From Candidatus Nitrosopumilus sp. (GTDB lineage: Archaea; Thermoproteota; Nitrososphaeria; Nitrososphaerales; Nitrosopumilaceae): DNA of 57,452 nucleotides. The notes beneath the pieces were generated by a model. The model was not told the DNA's origin and searched no databases. It was given only the letters and a program-made list of their open reading frames with translations. This document shows positions 6,252 through 15,286 of this stretch, one piece after another (position 1 is the stretch's first letter; each line of letters starts with the position of its first letter). The stretch is from assembly GCF_028278985.1 (NCBI RefSeq), contig NZ_JANQTA010000025.1:1-57452 (forward strand), in the 5' to 3' direction. Position numbers and translations under genes: made by a program.

Positions 6252-6536
6252 ATGAATCTCAAAGTTCACATTAACAATGTACATGGTAGTCAAATGGCTG
6301 CAAAGATTACTGGAAAATTCGATTTAGATGAACATGAATTTAGATTCACTGCAATAGCTTTTGGTAGAATTGGAGGACAAAACATTGGTGCAAAATTATC
6401 AAAAGATACAGAATCCGAATTAAAAAAATTAGGATATGATGTTGAAGAAGTGATTATGCTATTGCAGAAAAATCTTCTTCAAGGTGATCTTACTCTTCCT
6501 GAAGGTTTGAAAAAAGAATCTTTTGTAGATGATTAG
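6252..6536 (+). CDS. conserved hypothetical protein
   Basis: A 94-residue soluble protein with a beta-rich first half ([21 protein letters not shown]) and a helical second half ([21 protein letters not shown]). No known domain is evident. It begins 7 bp after the preceding gene and its 3' end overlaps the 3' end of the convergent mtnP gene by 4 bp. Function unknown. Confidence 0.6.
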   Translation: MNLKVHINNVHGSQMAAKITGKFDLDEHEFRFTAIAFGRIGGQNIGAKLSKDTESELKKLGYDVEEVIMLLQKNLLQGDLTLPEGLKKESFVDD

Positions 6537-7324
6537 AATTCTGCTTCTTCAAGTGCTTTTGCACAAGAACAATTTCTAGTTTTAGGAATTTTGTCTATTA
6601 CTTCTACCAGCACTTTTTTTGTTTTTTCAACATTTTTAGATAATGTTTCCAAAACTTCTTTGGCTGTAACTGGTTTTTCAGCCCATACATCATAATCAGT
6701 TACAGTGGAAATTGATGCATAGCAAATTTGAGCCTCTCTTGCTAGTTGACATTCAGGAACTAGAGTCATGCCAATAATGTCAGCTCCAGTTGTTCTATAG
6801 AATCTTGATTCAGCCTTTGTGGAAAATCTAGGTCCTTCAATGCAGACGTATGTACAATCTTTGTGTAATTTCAGATCTTGATTCTTTGTTGCCTCTATTA
6901 TTGCTGATTGAAGTTCACAACAAAATGGATCTGCAACAGAAATGTGAATAACTCTTCCGTTTTCAGAAAATGAACCATCTCTTGACTTTGTAAAGTCTAA
7001 AAATTGTGTTGGTAAAACAAAATGTCCCGGTTCTAATTCTTCTTTAAGACTACCAACTGCTGATGGTGCAATGATTCTGGTAACACCTAATTCTTTGAAT
7101 GCCCAAATGTTTGCTTTGAAATTTATCATGTGTGGCGGAATTGAATGTTTTTTGCCATGTCTAGGAAGAAAAGCAATTTTTCTTCCTTTAAAAATTCCAA
7201 CTGTTATTGTGTCTGATGGCTTTCCATATGGTGTGTCAATGTCAACCTCTTTAGCATCTTCCAACAATCCTGAATCATAAATTCCTGTTCCGCCAAAGAT
7301 TCCAATTTCTACATCTTTTTCCAT
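6533..7324 (-). CDS. mtnP: S-methyl-5'-thioadenosine phosphorylase
   Basis: A 263-residue enzyme of the purine nucleoside phosphorylase class II family. It splits methylthioadenosine with phosphate into adenine and methylthioribose-1-phosphate, recycling the by-product of polyamine synthesis and radical SAM or ACP chemistry. Visible motifs are [15 protein letters not shown] at the N-terminus, [20 protein letters not shown] for phosphate and nucleoside binding, [17 protein letters not shown], and [19 protein letters not shown]. The Asp pair in STVTDYD is the signature that prefers 6-amino purines, which supports adenosine over inosine substrates. The start overlaps the apt stop as TAATG. The product adenine feeds the apt enzyme made from the same message. 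Confidence 0.92.
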   Translation of the reverse strand: MEKDVEIGIFGGTGIYDSGLLEDAKEVDIDTPYGKPSDTITVGIFKGRKIAFLPRHGKKHSIPPHMINFKANIWAFKELGVTRIIAPSAVGSLKEELEPGHFVLPTQFLDFTKSRDGSFSENGRVIHISVADPFCCELQSAIIEATKNQDLKLHKDCTYVCIEGPRFSTKAESRFYRTTGADIIGMTLVPECQLAREAQICYASISTVTDYDVWAEKPVTAKEVLETLSKNVEKTKKVLVEVIDKIPKTRNCSCAKALEEAEF

Positions 7325-7836
7325 TAGTATTTCACCAATGCCTTACAATCGTATTTGGTTATTCCTTTCATTCCATTAAGTTCAGTTAATTCTATAATGA
7401 ATGCAAATCCTGTAATTTTTCCACCAATTTTTTCAATTAATTTTGCAGATGCTTTTGCAGTTCCTCCTGTTGCAAGTAAATCATCACAGATTAGGACTTT
7501 TTGCCCTTCTTTTATAATGTCTTTTTGAATTTCAATTGTATCTTTTCCATATTCAATTGTGTAAGAGAGTTTTGTAGTTTTTCCAGGAAGTTTTCCTGCC
7601 TTTCTAATCATAACCATTCCTTTGTTGTATCGTGTAGCTAGGACACAAGCTAAAATGAATCCTCTAGACTCAATGCCTGCAAAAACGTCTATGTCTTTTG
7701 GATGAAAATATTTAGCAAATTCATCTGCAATATAGGACATTGCTGATGGATCTTTTAAAATTGGACTAAAATCTCGAAATAAAATCCCTTTTTTTGGAAA
7801 ATTTGGGTAATCTGCAATTTTGTTTTTTAGATTCAT
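7324..7836 (-). CDS. apt: adenine phosphoribosyltransferase
   Basis: A 170-residue cytoplasmic enzyme that joins adenine and PRPP to give AMP. The family pattern is complete: N-terminal [21 protein letters not shown], the flexible-loop region with GYxLA-like ESRGFILA, and the PRPP-binding motif [16 protein letters not shown]. Length matches bacterial and archaeal APRT. It is the first gene of a two-gene operon with mtnP, coupled by a one-base overlap. Together they form the methylthioadenosine to adenine to AMP salvage route. Confidence 0.93.
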   Translation of the reverse strand: MNLKNKIADYPNFPKKGILFRDFSPILKDPSAMSYIADEFAKYFHPKDIDVFAGIESRGFILACVLATRYNKGMVMIRKAGKLPGKTTKLSYTIEYGKDTIEIQKDIIKEGQKVLICDDLLATGGTAKASAKLIEKIGGKITGFAFIIELTELNGMKGITKYDCKALVKY

Positions 7837-7875
7837 AAATAATATTCAATTATTCTGAAATAAAATTGTTTGAAA

Positions 7876-10056
7876 TTATTCTACAACAAATGTTGTTTCA
7901 GCAGAATTGAATGCATCTTCAGCCTTTATGGTATATGTTCCAGGTTCAGTATCTTTAGGAATGATCCATGGTTGATGAATTTCCCCTTGAGCAGAAGCTG
8001 GGAATTCTAATTCATCAATTATTTCTCCATCTTCAGCAATTATTTCTATGGAGACAGTTTGAGCAGCACCTAAAATGTCTATATTGATGGTTTCTCCTAT
8101 TCCTGGTACTTCTAGACCTTCTGATGTGCTTATTATCATACCTTCAGTGCTAACAGCTAATACGTCAATTTCGATATTTGCAAAGTTGGATCCACTTTTT
8201 ACATTAATGTTCCACATTCCTGGAGTAGCCTCGCTAGGAATTCTGAATGAACTCTCTGAAATTTTTCCATTTTTGTCAGAAAATGTTTCTTTAATTTTTA
8301 CATCATTTCCATCCGAGTCTGTCAAAGTTATTGTAAGTAAAACGTTAGGATTTGCATCCCCTAAAATTAGAATGGAATCTCCTGGAATGTAGTCTATTTT
8401 TGTCGTATTTACCTCGATTTCTCCTGAACCTGTTTGAAGTCCAACCGTAAATATCTCTGTACTCTGTGCACTTCCTTTGCTAATCACTGCAGTATATACT
8501 CCAGATGCATATCCTTCCAAATCAAGGAAGTAAGTTCCTCTTCCATCCGGTTGAAGAGTTATTGATTCTGCATCTCCTATTGGATTATCTGAAGGATTGA
8601 TTACCAAAAGGGAGATAATTTCTGATGCTTTTCCTGTAAGAGCAATCTCAGCTATATCTCCTGCTTTGTAATTTAATTGATCAAATTCTAAATTAACTGG
8701 AATAGAAGGAAGTTGTCCTACTCCTGCAAAAATGAATTCTTTATCACTACCTTGTGATGCAATAACAGTGTAAGTTCCTTCTAATGTTGTTTGAGTAGTT
8801 GGAAAGTCAAATTGAACGAATCCTGAATCATCAGTTTCAATAATGTCTGAATAGATCTCTTTTCCAAGTGGATCTTCAACAATAAATTCTACTTGTGTAT
8901 TTTTTAATGCTGTTCCATTAAAAGTCATAATTTCTCCAGCATCATATTTTAATTTGGTCGGAGTGATCAAAATCACTTTGTCTGATTCAACACTCCATTG
9001 TTTGACTTTGTCCTCTCTACCATCTGTAATTGTTGCACTGTATTTACCAAATGGCGTATCTAATGGTATGATAATTGGTTCTAGTTCCCAATCCCCTTTA
9101 CTGTTAATTTCTGCAGTACGTGCGTTGATTATTTCTCCATCTGGATTAGTAATTTCACCTGTAATTGCTCCTCCAGGCTGTCCTGTTCCAAATATTTCCA
9201 AAAAGTCCCCTCTGTGAATAACATTAGGAATTCCTTGAATTGTTAATTTGATATTATCAGATTCTGCAATCCTATCATTTGGTTCTCCAATTCTTAAACT
9301 GATTTTCTTTTCATCACCTTCTTCATTTTTGATCATGAAATCTACTCTCTCAGCTTTCTGATCATCTGGAATCTGCATTGTAGTCATGAAATGACCATTT
9401 TCATCAGTAACAAAACTTCCAATTTTCTCTGAGTCTATGTAGAAATCAAAATTTTGTGATGCTCCAAATTGATCTCCTGTAACTCTGATTGAAGAACCTA
9501 CATTGGGTTCTTTAGGAATGATCCTAAATGTAGAATCAGAGGTCATTGCTTCTTGAATATCTGGAGTTTGATTGTCTTCTACATTTTGCTGTGATGGGGT
9601 TTCTGGATTTTTAGTAACTATAGGTAAATCTTTTGGGAGTACTTTACCTGTTTTCATTTGTTTATCTTTATCGTCTAATGCTTTCCAATTAATTCCAGGT
9701 TTTACTTTATCTGTTTTAACTCCAAACTTTACAGAATCTCCAGGTTTGATTACATCTGATGAAGTAAAAATAATAACTCCTTGTGGAGTTTTTTCACCTA
9801 CCCACCCATTTTCTGTTTTAAATGATTTGAAAGTCGTATCTGCTCCCAACCAAATCCTAATTGTATTGACATCTTCATTTGAGTTATTAGTTACTTCAAT
9901 TATCGTTGTTTCCTCTAATGCAATACTGGTAACTTCAACTTCGTCAGCAAATACAGTTTCTGGAATTGTTATTAACATAGCAATTGATGAAATTAATACA
10001 ATTGAAAGGAAAATTCCTCTCATCGAGGACTTTGTCATATTCGTCAATTTGTTCAT
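7876..10056 (-). CDS. large secreted Ig-like repeat protein, cell surface
   Basis: A 726-residue exported protein. Residues about 12-38 form a signal peptide ending near VFADE. The remainder is a chain of about six beta-sandwich modules of 85-95 residues. Their repeating signature is a YxxGD or hydrophobic-xxGD turn (LNYKAGDIAEI, IDYIPGDSILI, LKYDAGEIMTF, VIHRGDFLEIFG), later followed by a Gly-x-Tyr strand (GTYTVIAS, GVYTAVISKG, GTYTIKAE). This fits macroglobulin/invasin-type adhesion or S-layer associated proteins. No C-terminal membrane anchor is visible. Nitrosopumilaceae typically carry several such proteins. The ligand is unknown. Confidence 0.8.
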   Translation of the reverse strand: MNKLTNMTKSSMRGIFLSIVLISSIAMLITIPETVFADEVEVTSIALEETTIIEVTNNSNEDVNTIRIWLGADTTFKSFKTENGWVGEKTPQGVIIFTSSDVIKPGDSVKFGVKTDKVKPGINWKALDDKDKQMKTGKVLPKDLPIVTKNPETPSQQNVEDNQTPDIQEAMTSDSTFRIIPKEPNVGSSIRVTGDQFGASQNFDFYIDSEKIGSFVTDENGHFMTTMQIPDDQKAERVDFMIKNEEGDEKKISLRIGEPNDRIAESDNIKLTIQGIPNVIHRGDFLEIFGTGQPGGAITGEITNPDGEIINARTAEINSKGDWELEPIIIPLDTPFGKYSATITDGREDKVKQWSVESDKVILITPTKLKYDAGEIMTFNGTALKNTQVEFIVEDPLGKEIYSDIIETDDSGFVQFDFPTTQTTLEGTYTVIASQGSDKEFIFAGVGQLPSIPVNLEFDQLNYKAGDIAEIALTGKASEIISLLVINPSDNPIGDAESITLQPDGRGTYFLDLEGYASGVYTAVISKGSAQSTEIFTVGLQTGSGEIEVNTTKIDYIPGDSILILGDANPNVLLTITLTDSDGNDVKIKETFSDKNGKISESSFRIPSEATPGMWNINVKSGSNFANIEIDVLAVSTEGMIISTSEGLEVPGIGETINIDILGAAQTVSIEIIAEDGEIIDELEFPASAQGEIHQPWIIPKDTEPGTYTIKAEDAFNSAETTFVVE

Positions 10057-10136
10057 CTCTCACTTAAACCTTAAAGAATTTTTTCCATTTTGTTATTTCT
10101 TAATTCAGTATTTTTCATGAGCAAACTTCATTAATC

Positions 10137-12230
10137 TCAAGCCTTGGCTTTCTGAAATTTATCTAGATCTGGTTTTGTAGCCACGTTTTGATATTGTCTA
10201 ATTCTTTCTGCAATCAATCTGTACAATGATCTAAATTGGTCCTTAGTTTTATCTGATAAGAAACTTGTTTCCTCTAATGTTATTTTTTCACAAATATACC
10301 TGGTGATTTCCTCATTATCAAATTCACCCCAATCATCTTCTCTATGTTCGGCCCAAATCTTTCTAAGTTTGTTTACCGTACCATTGCTTTCTTTACTTGA
10401 CACATCTTGAGGTGATAAATTTGAAAATCCTTCTTGTCTTAATTTTATTTCATAGGTCTGGTTGACTGCATGCAAATAATCATCTAGAACAATATAATCC
10501 TCAATTGACTCTAGTTTTTTACCCTCTCTTTCAAAGAAAATGGTCTGTACTGGTGAAAACTCGTTTGATACTAACTGAGCAGAAATTTGCTTTGATTCTT
10601 CAGAATTATCTAATAAAACAAATGTTCTGTATCCATGATTTCTGTAAAAAATTGCTAAAGGCAAAACTGAGTTTTTGTTATACGCAGCAATTATGTTTAG
10701 AGGGTTCATTGAGATATTTGGATCTTGCAAGAATTTGTCAAATGCGTTAAGATACATTGAATCAGACATTGTTTCAACAATTATGATTGGTCTTGAGTTG
10801 GTTCCAATTTCTCTGTCTACAATAGAATCAACTTGTCCTCTACAGAGGCCGTACAAAATTGGTGTTAATGTCTTATCATCTGCATTCCAATAATCATAAA
10901 AGATTCTACTGAGATGTTTTCTTTTGTCTAATTCTACTACCAACAAATTTCCCGGCGTATAATCAAATATCATAAATGGAGAGTGTGTTGCATACAAAAC
11001 CTGATTTGATCCTGCAAGATCACTTAACAAATCTGAAATTCCCATTTGTTGTGTTGGATGCAAATTTCTAGCAGGTTCATCTAAAAGTAGTATTGCTTCT
11101 TTTAGCTCAGCTCTTTGAGTTTCAGCTGCAAAATTAACAATAAAAGAAAATGTCCATTTGAAACCTTCCGCTCTTCTATTAAGTAATCCTGTGTTTGTTA
11201 TGGTTCCATCTCTGTGTACATCTGAGATTACAACACTCATGATGTTTCCTGGATTGTATCGTAAATCCACATGAATTGGATCTCCTTTCCAAGCCGGATT
11301 CAATTTACTGGTTAATCGATTACTCGCTGCATTGAGTAGTTTGATGCATTTTGATGGGCTTTCTTTAACTTCGTCTAATTCCTTCATGTCTAATTCGGCT
11401 AAATAGAAGAGATTACGAACAGTTTCAGCCTTGTCAAACTCTTCAACAAATTCAATAGAGTCTGCTCGTTCTCCTTTTTCTTCTCTAAGGTACTCGTTTA
11501 GATTGATATTTCCGTAGATTTTTTTATAATCTGAAAAGTATACAAATCTTGGATGTAATTCTGAAGAAATAAAATTCTGTAATGCTGATTTTTCACTCTC
11601 ACCTGTTAACAAATTTGAAAATTGATTTTCAGGATTTTCATAGATTTTTTCCCATTCTTCAATGACTTTAGGTTCTTGAATTGCAATTACGTGAAATTGA
11701 TTACTAAACTCTGCCATGCCGCTATCAAATAATTCTTGATTTTTAGGAGCAGGACCGTCAAAAAATTTTGTATCTACTTGAATTCTTAGATGATTAGGAA
11801 GAGTATCAAGAAATCCTAAAATTTGTTTTGAGAAATTTTCCCAAGAATTCAATCCCTTATCTTCATCTTCTTTTAATTCAATATCATCAAATTCATACAG
11901 AACTTTTGGATTTTGATTTGTTCTGTAAAGTCTAATTTTTTTCATTTCTGGTAAACCCGGAAATTTTTCTTTAAGCAATTCTATTTCGTGCTGACTTAGT
12001 TCAAATTCACCTTCCGCAAGACGAATTTCTTCCTTTAATTCTTCACTCATCTCATCACAAAGATCTAGTTCAGAAACTTGTTCATCTCGATTTAACAAAG
12101 TTAATGCTTGAAGGATTGTTGTTTTTCCACTTTCATTTCTTCCTACAAAAGCAGCTAAATCTCCAACATTGATTTCTCCAGAATCATGAATGCAACGATA
12201 TGCTCTAACTCTGAATTTTCTAAGTCGCAT
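10137..12230 (-). CDS. OLD-family ATPase-TOPRIM protein
   Basis: A 697-residue protein with an SMC/ABC-like ATPase. Walker A GRNESGKT is at residues 30-37, and the signature and Walker B region AILLLDEPARNLHPTQQMG is followed by the H-loop YATHSPFMI. The C-terminal third is TOPRIM-like: IIIVETMSDSMYL, FVLLDNSEESK and LESIEDYIVLDD. OLD proteins couple ATP binding to a metal-dependent nuclease and act in DNA repair or phage defence (for example Gabija GajA). The usual DxD of TOPRIM is DNS here and the Gly after the first Glu is Thr, so nuclease activity is doubtful. There is no GajB-type helicase next to it, so it is a solitary class 1 OLD protein. Confidence 0.85.
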   Translation of the reverse strand: MRLRKFRVRAYRCIHDSGEINVGDLAAFVGRNESGKTTILQALTLLNRDEQVSELDLCDEMSEELKEEIRLAEGEFELSQHEIELLKEKFPGLPEMKKIRLYRTNQNPKVLYEFDDIELKEDEDKGLNSWENFSKQILGFLDTLPNHLRIQVDTKFFDGPAPKNQELFDSGMAEFSNQFHVIAIQEPKVIEEWEKIYENPENQFSNLLTGESEKSALQNFISSELHPRFVYFSDYKKIYGNINLNEYLREEKGERADSIEFVEEFDKAETVRNLFYLAELDMKELDEVKESPSKCIKLLNAASNRLTSKLNPAWKGDPIHVDLRYNPGNIMSVVISDVHRDGTITNTGLLNRRAEGFKWTFSFIVNFAAETQRAELKEAILLLDEPARNLHPTQQMGISDLLSDLAGSNQVLYATHSPFMIFDYTPGNLLVVELDKRKHLSRIFYDYWNADDKTLTPILYGLCRGQVDSIVDREIGTNSRPIIIVETMSDSMYLNAFDKFLQDPNISMNPLNIIAAYNKNSVLPLAIFYRNHGYRTFVLLDNSEESKQISAQLVSNEFSPVQTIFFEREGKKLESIEDYIVLDDYLHAVNQTYEIKLRQEGFSNLSPQDVSSKESNGTVNKLRKIWAEHREDDWGEFDNEEITRYICEKITLEETSFLSDKTKDQFRSLYRLIAERIRQYQNVATKPDLDKFQKAKA

Positions 12231-12241
12231 CTAGCGATATT

Positions 12242-12251
12242 TAGCCGGCTA
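12242..12251. promoter_or_regulatory. GC-rich palindrome at the OLD gene promoter
   Basis: TAGCCGGCTA is a perfect 10-bp palindrome 11 bp upstream of the OLD gene ATG, next to TAAATATC, which could be its TATA box. It stands out in an AT-rich intergenic region and could be a repressor site. Confidence 0.35.
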
Positions 12252-12301
12252 CGATTTAACTCATTCGTCATATTGATCTCAAAAATTGCTTTTTGCTAAA
12301 T

Positions 12302-12309
12302 AGATATAA
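12302..12309 (+). promoter_or_regulatory. TATA box of the 12334 gene
   Basis: AGATATAA is centred about 28 nt before the ATG at 12334. This is the spacing expected for a leaderless archaeal transcript. Confidence 0.5.
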
Positions 12310-12333
12310 GGGAATTACAGATTCTAAATCAAA

Positions 12334-12819
12334 ATGGCATCAAAGAGAGTTTTCATAGTATTTGTTTTACCTGCAATATTTTCAATAATTTTTGGTTCAG
12401 CAGTTATGGCTGACATTCTTCAAAAACCAGACCGAGAACTGGATATGTGGCCAATGTCTCATGAAGGTAAAGTCACATCACATGAGAAAAAACCAGTAGC
12501 TACATCTTCCCCACTTGAAATTATTGGACTTTCTAAACAATATTCTACATCCGAACCAGTTGAAGTAGAAATCAAAGTTACTGATTCTTCTTTTGACTGT
12601 GGAGATTTGTATGTGACCATATATCCAACTGGAAAAAGTGAAGCTGTAACTCAAGGAGGATTTTTTAAACAATGCTTTGATGGAGAAAGTGGTACCCTTC
12701 CAATTGATGATGAATTTTCAAAGGTGATTGATTCTCCAGGTTCCTATAAGATTGAGGCTCAAATGGTTTCAAAACAACTTAAGACCACTTCTATCTCTGA
12801 AACATTTACTGTTAAATAG
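12334..12819 (+). CDS. exported beta-sandwich protein
   Basis: A 161-residue protein with a signal peptide or N-terminal membrane anchor (VFIVFVLPAIFSIIFGSAVM, residues 6-25). A linker rich in charged residues follows, then an Ig-like domain (SPLEIIGLSKQYSTSEPVEV with EIKVTDSSFDCGDLYVTIYP). Two cysteines, in FDCGD and KQCFDG, could form a disulfide outside the cell. The domain resembles the modules of the large surface protein at 7876-10056. Transcription is divergent from the OLD gene. The specific role is unknown. Confidence 0.7.
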   Translation: MASKRVFIVFVLPAIFSIIFGSAVMADILQKPDRELDMWPMSHEGKVTSHEKKPVATSSPLEIIGLSKQYSTSEPVEVEIKVTDSSFDCGDLYVTIYPTGKSEAVTQGGFFKQCFDGESGTLPIDDEFSKVIDSPGSYKIEAQMVSKQLKTTSISETFTVK

Positions 12820-12872
12820 GAATGGCTTCTTGGTGAAACATACTAAATTAAGTTTAAAAATTGGGTGATTTG

Positions 12873-13526
12873 ATGGCAAAGAAAAAAGATTCTCTTATTG
12901 ATGAAGCAGAAAAAATAAAGGCAGAACTTGATGAATTAAAAAAGAAAAAGAAGGTTTTAGATTCAAAGAAAACAACAAAGAAAGCTGAAGCCAAACCAGC
13001 AAAGAAAACAACAAAGAAAGCTGAAGCCAAACCAGCAAAAGAAAAAAAATTAACCAAAAAAGAAATTGAAGAAGCCAAAAAAGAAGCTGAAAAAACTCTA
13101 GAAGAAGAATTAGAAGAACAACTTTCTGATGAAGAAATTGAAAATTTCCAAATTGAAAAAGTTGACATGGAAAGATTGACAAACAAAGTTTGTGATATTT
13201 TGGCAGAACGTGAATCTGATGGGATGTTCCAAAGTGAACTTTGGAAAAAATTAAAATTAACTAGTCGAGATGGTTCAAGACTTGCATTAAAACTAGAACG
13301 AATGGGAACCATTAACCGTGAAAAAATTCTTGAAAAAGGTAGATGGACTTACAAACTAATTTTAAAGAAAACTCCAATTAGTACTCAATCAATTGAAAAT
13401 GCACCATGTTTGGTATGTCCTGTTGAACAAAAATGTTCATTGGAAGGAGAAATTAGTCCTCGTAATTGCCAATTCATAGAAGATTGGGTTATTGCTGAAA
13501 TGAAAAAACCTGCGAAGGCCAAATGA
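12873..13526 (+). CDS. archaeal RPC34 orthologue with Fe-S motif
   Basis: A 217-residue protein. Its first about 90 residues are a Lys/Glu-rich coiled coil containing an exact 12-residue duplication (KKTTKKAEAKPA). A winged-helix domain follows (MERLTNKVCDILAERE to GRWTYKLIL). Near the C-terminus comes CLVCP, six residues, C, nine residues, C, including GEISPRNC. This matches the cluster-binding end of eukaryotic RNA polymerase III subunit RPC34/RPC39, known to have orthologues in Thermoproteota and Thaumarchaeota. It probably assists RNA polymerase on some promoters. The ATG at 12873, after GGTGAT, is preferred to the TTG at 12861. Its stop overlaps the rlmE start. Confidence 0.85.
   Translation: MAKKKDSLIDEAEKIKAELDELKKKKKVLDSKKTTKKAEAKPAKKTTKKAEAKPAKEKKLTKKEIEEAKKEAEKTLEEELEEQLSDEEIENFQIEKVDMERLTNKVCDILAERESDGMFQSELWKKLKLTSRDGSRLALKLERMGTINREKILEKGRWTYKLILKKTPISTQSIENAPCLVCPVEQKCSLEGEISPRNCQFIEDWVIAEMKKPAKAK
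12966..13037 (+). repeat. 36-bp exact tandem duplication inside the RPC34 gene
   Basis: Bases 12966-13001 and 13002-13037 are identical and encode KKTTKKAEAKPA twice. The identity at third positions indicates a recent in-frame duplication in the disordered N-terminal extension. Confidence 0.9.
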
Positions 13527-14116
13527 AATTATTAGATGCACGTAAAGATCACTATAGAAAACTTGCACATGAACAAGGTTTTCGTAGTCGTGCAGCATAC
13601 AAACTCAAAGAATTAAACCAGTCTTACCGATTGATTGGTCCTGGATTTTACGTACTTGATTTAGGGTGTGCTCCTGGGGGCTGGACTCAAATGGCTGTAA
13701 AACTAGCAGGAAACCAAGGAAAAGTAATGGGGATTGACTTGTCCTATGTTGAAGAAATTCCTGGGGCTCACATTATCCGTGAAAATATTGAAGATGAGCA
13801 TGTTGTAGATGAAATAATGGATTATTTTGGACGCAAAGTAAATGCAGTCATATGTGATCTTTCTCCAAAGGTTAGTGGAAATTGGTCAGTTGATCATGCC
13901 AAGCAAATATCACTTAACTATGATTGTACAAAGATTATGGACAAGGTTTTAGCCCATAAAGGAAATGCTGTGTTCAAGGTGTTTGATGGTGAATACTCTA
14001 TGGAATTCAAAGATTATGTTAAAAAGAAATTTGCAAGAATAAATCTAACAAAACCAAAAGCAAGCAGAAAACAGAGCAGTGAACTATACTATGTATGCCT
14101 TGGATTTATTGGATAG
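13523..14116 (+). CDS. rlmE: 23S rRNA 2'-O-methyltransferase RlmE/FtsJ
   Basis: A 197-residue Rossmann methyltransferase of the FtsJ/RrmJ family, which methylates the ribose of a uridine in the peptidyl transferase A-loop of 23S rRNA (U2552 in E. coli). The K-D-K-E catalytic set is visible: Lys in RSRAAYKLKELN, the SAM loop LDLGCAPGGWTQ, Asp in AVICDLSPKVSGNW, Lys in AVFKVFDGE, and Glu in SSELYYVCLGF. Length is typical. It overlaps the RPC34 gene by four bases (ATGA) and the convergent trm1 gene at the 3' end by 11 bases. Confidence 0.93.
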   Translation: MKLLDARKDHYRKLAHEQGFRSRAAYKLKELNQSYRLIGPGFYVLDLGCAPGGWTQMAVKLAGNQGKVMGIDLSYVEEIPGAHIIRENIEDEHVVDEIMDYFGRKVNAVICDLSPKVSGNWSVDHAKQISLNYDCTKIMDKVLAHKGNAVFKVFDGEYSMEFKDYVKKKFARINLTKPKASRKQSSELYYVCLGFIG

Positions 14117-15254
14117 ACTGAAAAATTTTTGTAATTTCTAAAATATTTGCATTTGTTCTAAATCCTGTTGGATTAAATGCAGTTGGACTAGCAACAAAAT
14201 TATTTTCTCTTAATTTATTAATCAAATTTTCCAATTTTGGAGGAGAAGATTTTGTTTTAGATGCAATTTCATCAAGCGTGTAATAGGTTCCAGGTAGTTC
14301 AGCTTCATCAAGATTTTTCTCAATAGTTTTTTGACAAATCTTATCTACACTCAACTCTGAAATTTCATCAAGCATATTTTGTACAAATTCTTTGTCAAAT
14401 ATTTTTCCAATCCACAATGGACCTGCAGGACTAATTTTTGATTTACATAATTCACATTCACTTTGTTGTTCTAATGAAATTTTTCTATGTCCACAATTTT
14501 TGCAATGTAAAATGTATCCTATATTTTCTTCTTGATCCGGTTTATTGAATACTTTCACATATGTTCTGTAGTAATGCATGTCACTTTCAACAAACATTGG
14601 TACAACTTTAACTCCTAATCTAGCTGCTACCATTCTCAAACAACCTAAAACTAATCTAATTGCAATTTCATTTCCATATTCTGCTCTAACTGTAATTCCT
14701 CCGTATTTTCTCTTACAGGCAGCCTGAAAAAGTCCATTTAGAACCTGTAAATCCGTTGCGGCAGTAGATAACATGCCTCCATGCATTGTAGCCCTTATTC
14801 CACAGTCAAAAAATGCTGCTGGAGAACCAAATGGGTCAATATCTACAATTGTTCCTCTTTCACCTTTCTTTGAATACTTGCTCAAAAATCTACAAACTTC
14901 TTTTTCTACAAACTCTACATTTTCAATATCGTTTAGTTTTGCAGAATGTTTTGCCATTTCTAAGGCTGTAGGATTAAGATCATTTATCACCAAATTATCA
15001 ATTTCTAATTCATTTGATACTCGAAGACCACGAACTCCAATTCCTGCAAGACCCTCTAGGAATATTTTAGGTCCTTCAAAATTTTTTAAAAATGCAGCAT
15101 ATGCAATTATTGAAAAATCTCTATTTAGTTTTGCTCTGGGATTAAAGAATGCTGGCTTTTTTGGTGGAACTTTATCTGTAATTGATTTTTTAGGAACAAT
15201 AATCTTTGTACTCCCTTCTATAATCTCTTCAAAACTCTCTTCTGGAAATTCCAA
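14106..15254 (-). CDS. trm1: tRNA (guanine26-N2)-dimethyltransferase
   Basis: A 382-residue archaeal Trm1, which adds two methyl groups to N2 of G26 in tRNAs and stabilises the hinge between the D and anticodon stems. The N-terminal domain carries the SAM fold (GLAGIGVRGLRVSNEL) and the family motif VDIDPFGSPAAFFD. The C-terminal domain has two zinc knuckles (CKNC and CELC) followed by AGPLWIGKIFDKEFV, which is characteristic. Size is as in other archaea. It is transcribed toward rlmE and divergently from rnhB. Confidence 0.94.
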   Translation of the reverse strand: MEFPEESFEEIIEGSTKIIVPKKSITDKVPPKKPAFFNPRAKLNRDFSIIAYAAFLKNFEGPKIFLEGLAGIGVRGLRVSNELEIDNLVINDLNPTALEMAKHSAKLNDIENVEFVEKEVCRFLSKYSKKGERGTIVDIDPFGSPAAFFDCGIRATMHGGMLSTAATDLQVLNGLFQAACKRKYGGITVRAEYGNEIAIRLVLGCLRMVAARLGVKVVPMFVESDMHYYRTYVKVFNKPDQEENIGYILHCKNCGHRKISLEQQSECELCKSKISPAGPLWIGKIFDKEFVQNMLDEISELSVDKICQKTIEKNLDEAELPGTYYTLDEIASKTKSSPPKLENLINKLRENNFVASPTAFNPTGFRTNANILEITKIFQSIQ

Positions 15255-15286
15255 CTCTTTTGTTTAATTGTATAATGGTTTAATAC

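Noticed and set aside
8075-10120. Plus-strand frames opposite the Ig-like surface protein
   Set aside because: Low-complexity Ser/Ile/Val composition opposite a clear secreted repeat protein; no start signals.
12895-13312. Minus-strand frames rich in Phe and Ser across the RPC34 gene
   Set aside because: These are shadows of the Lys/Glu-rich plus-strand sequence.
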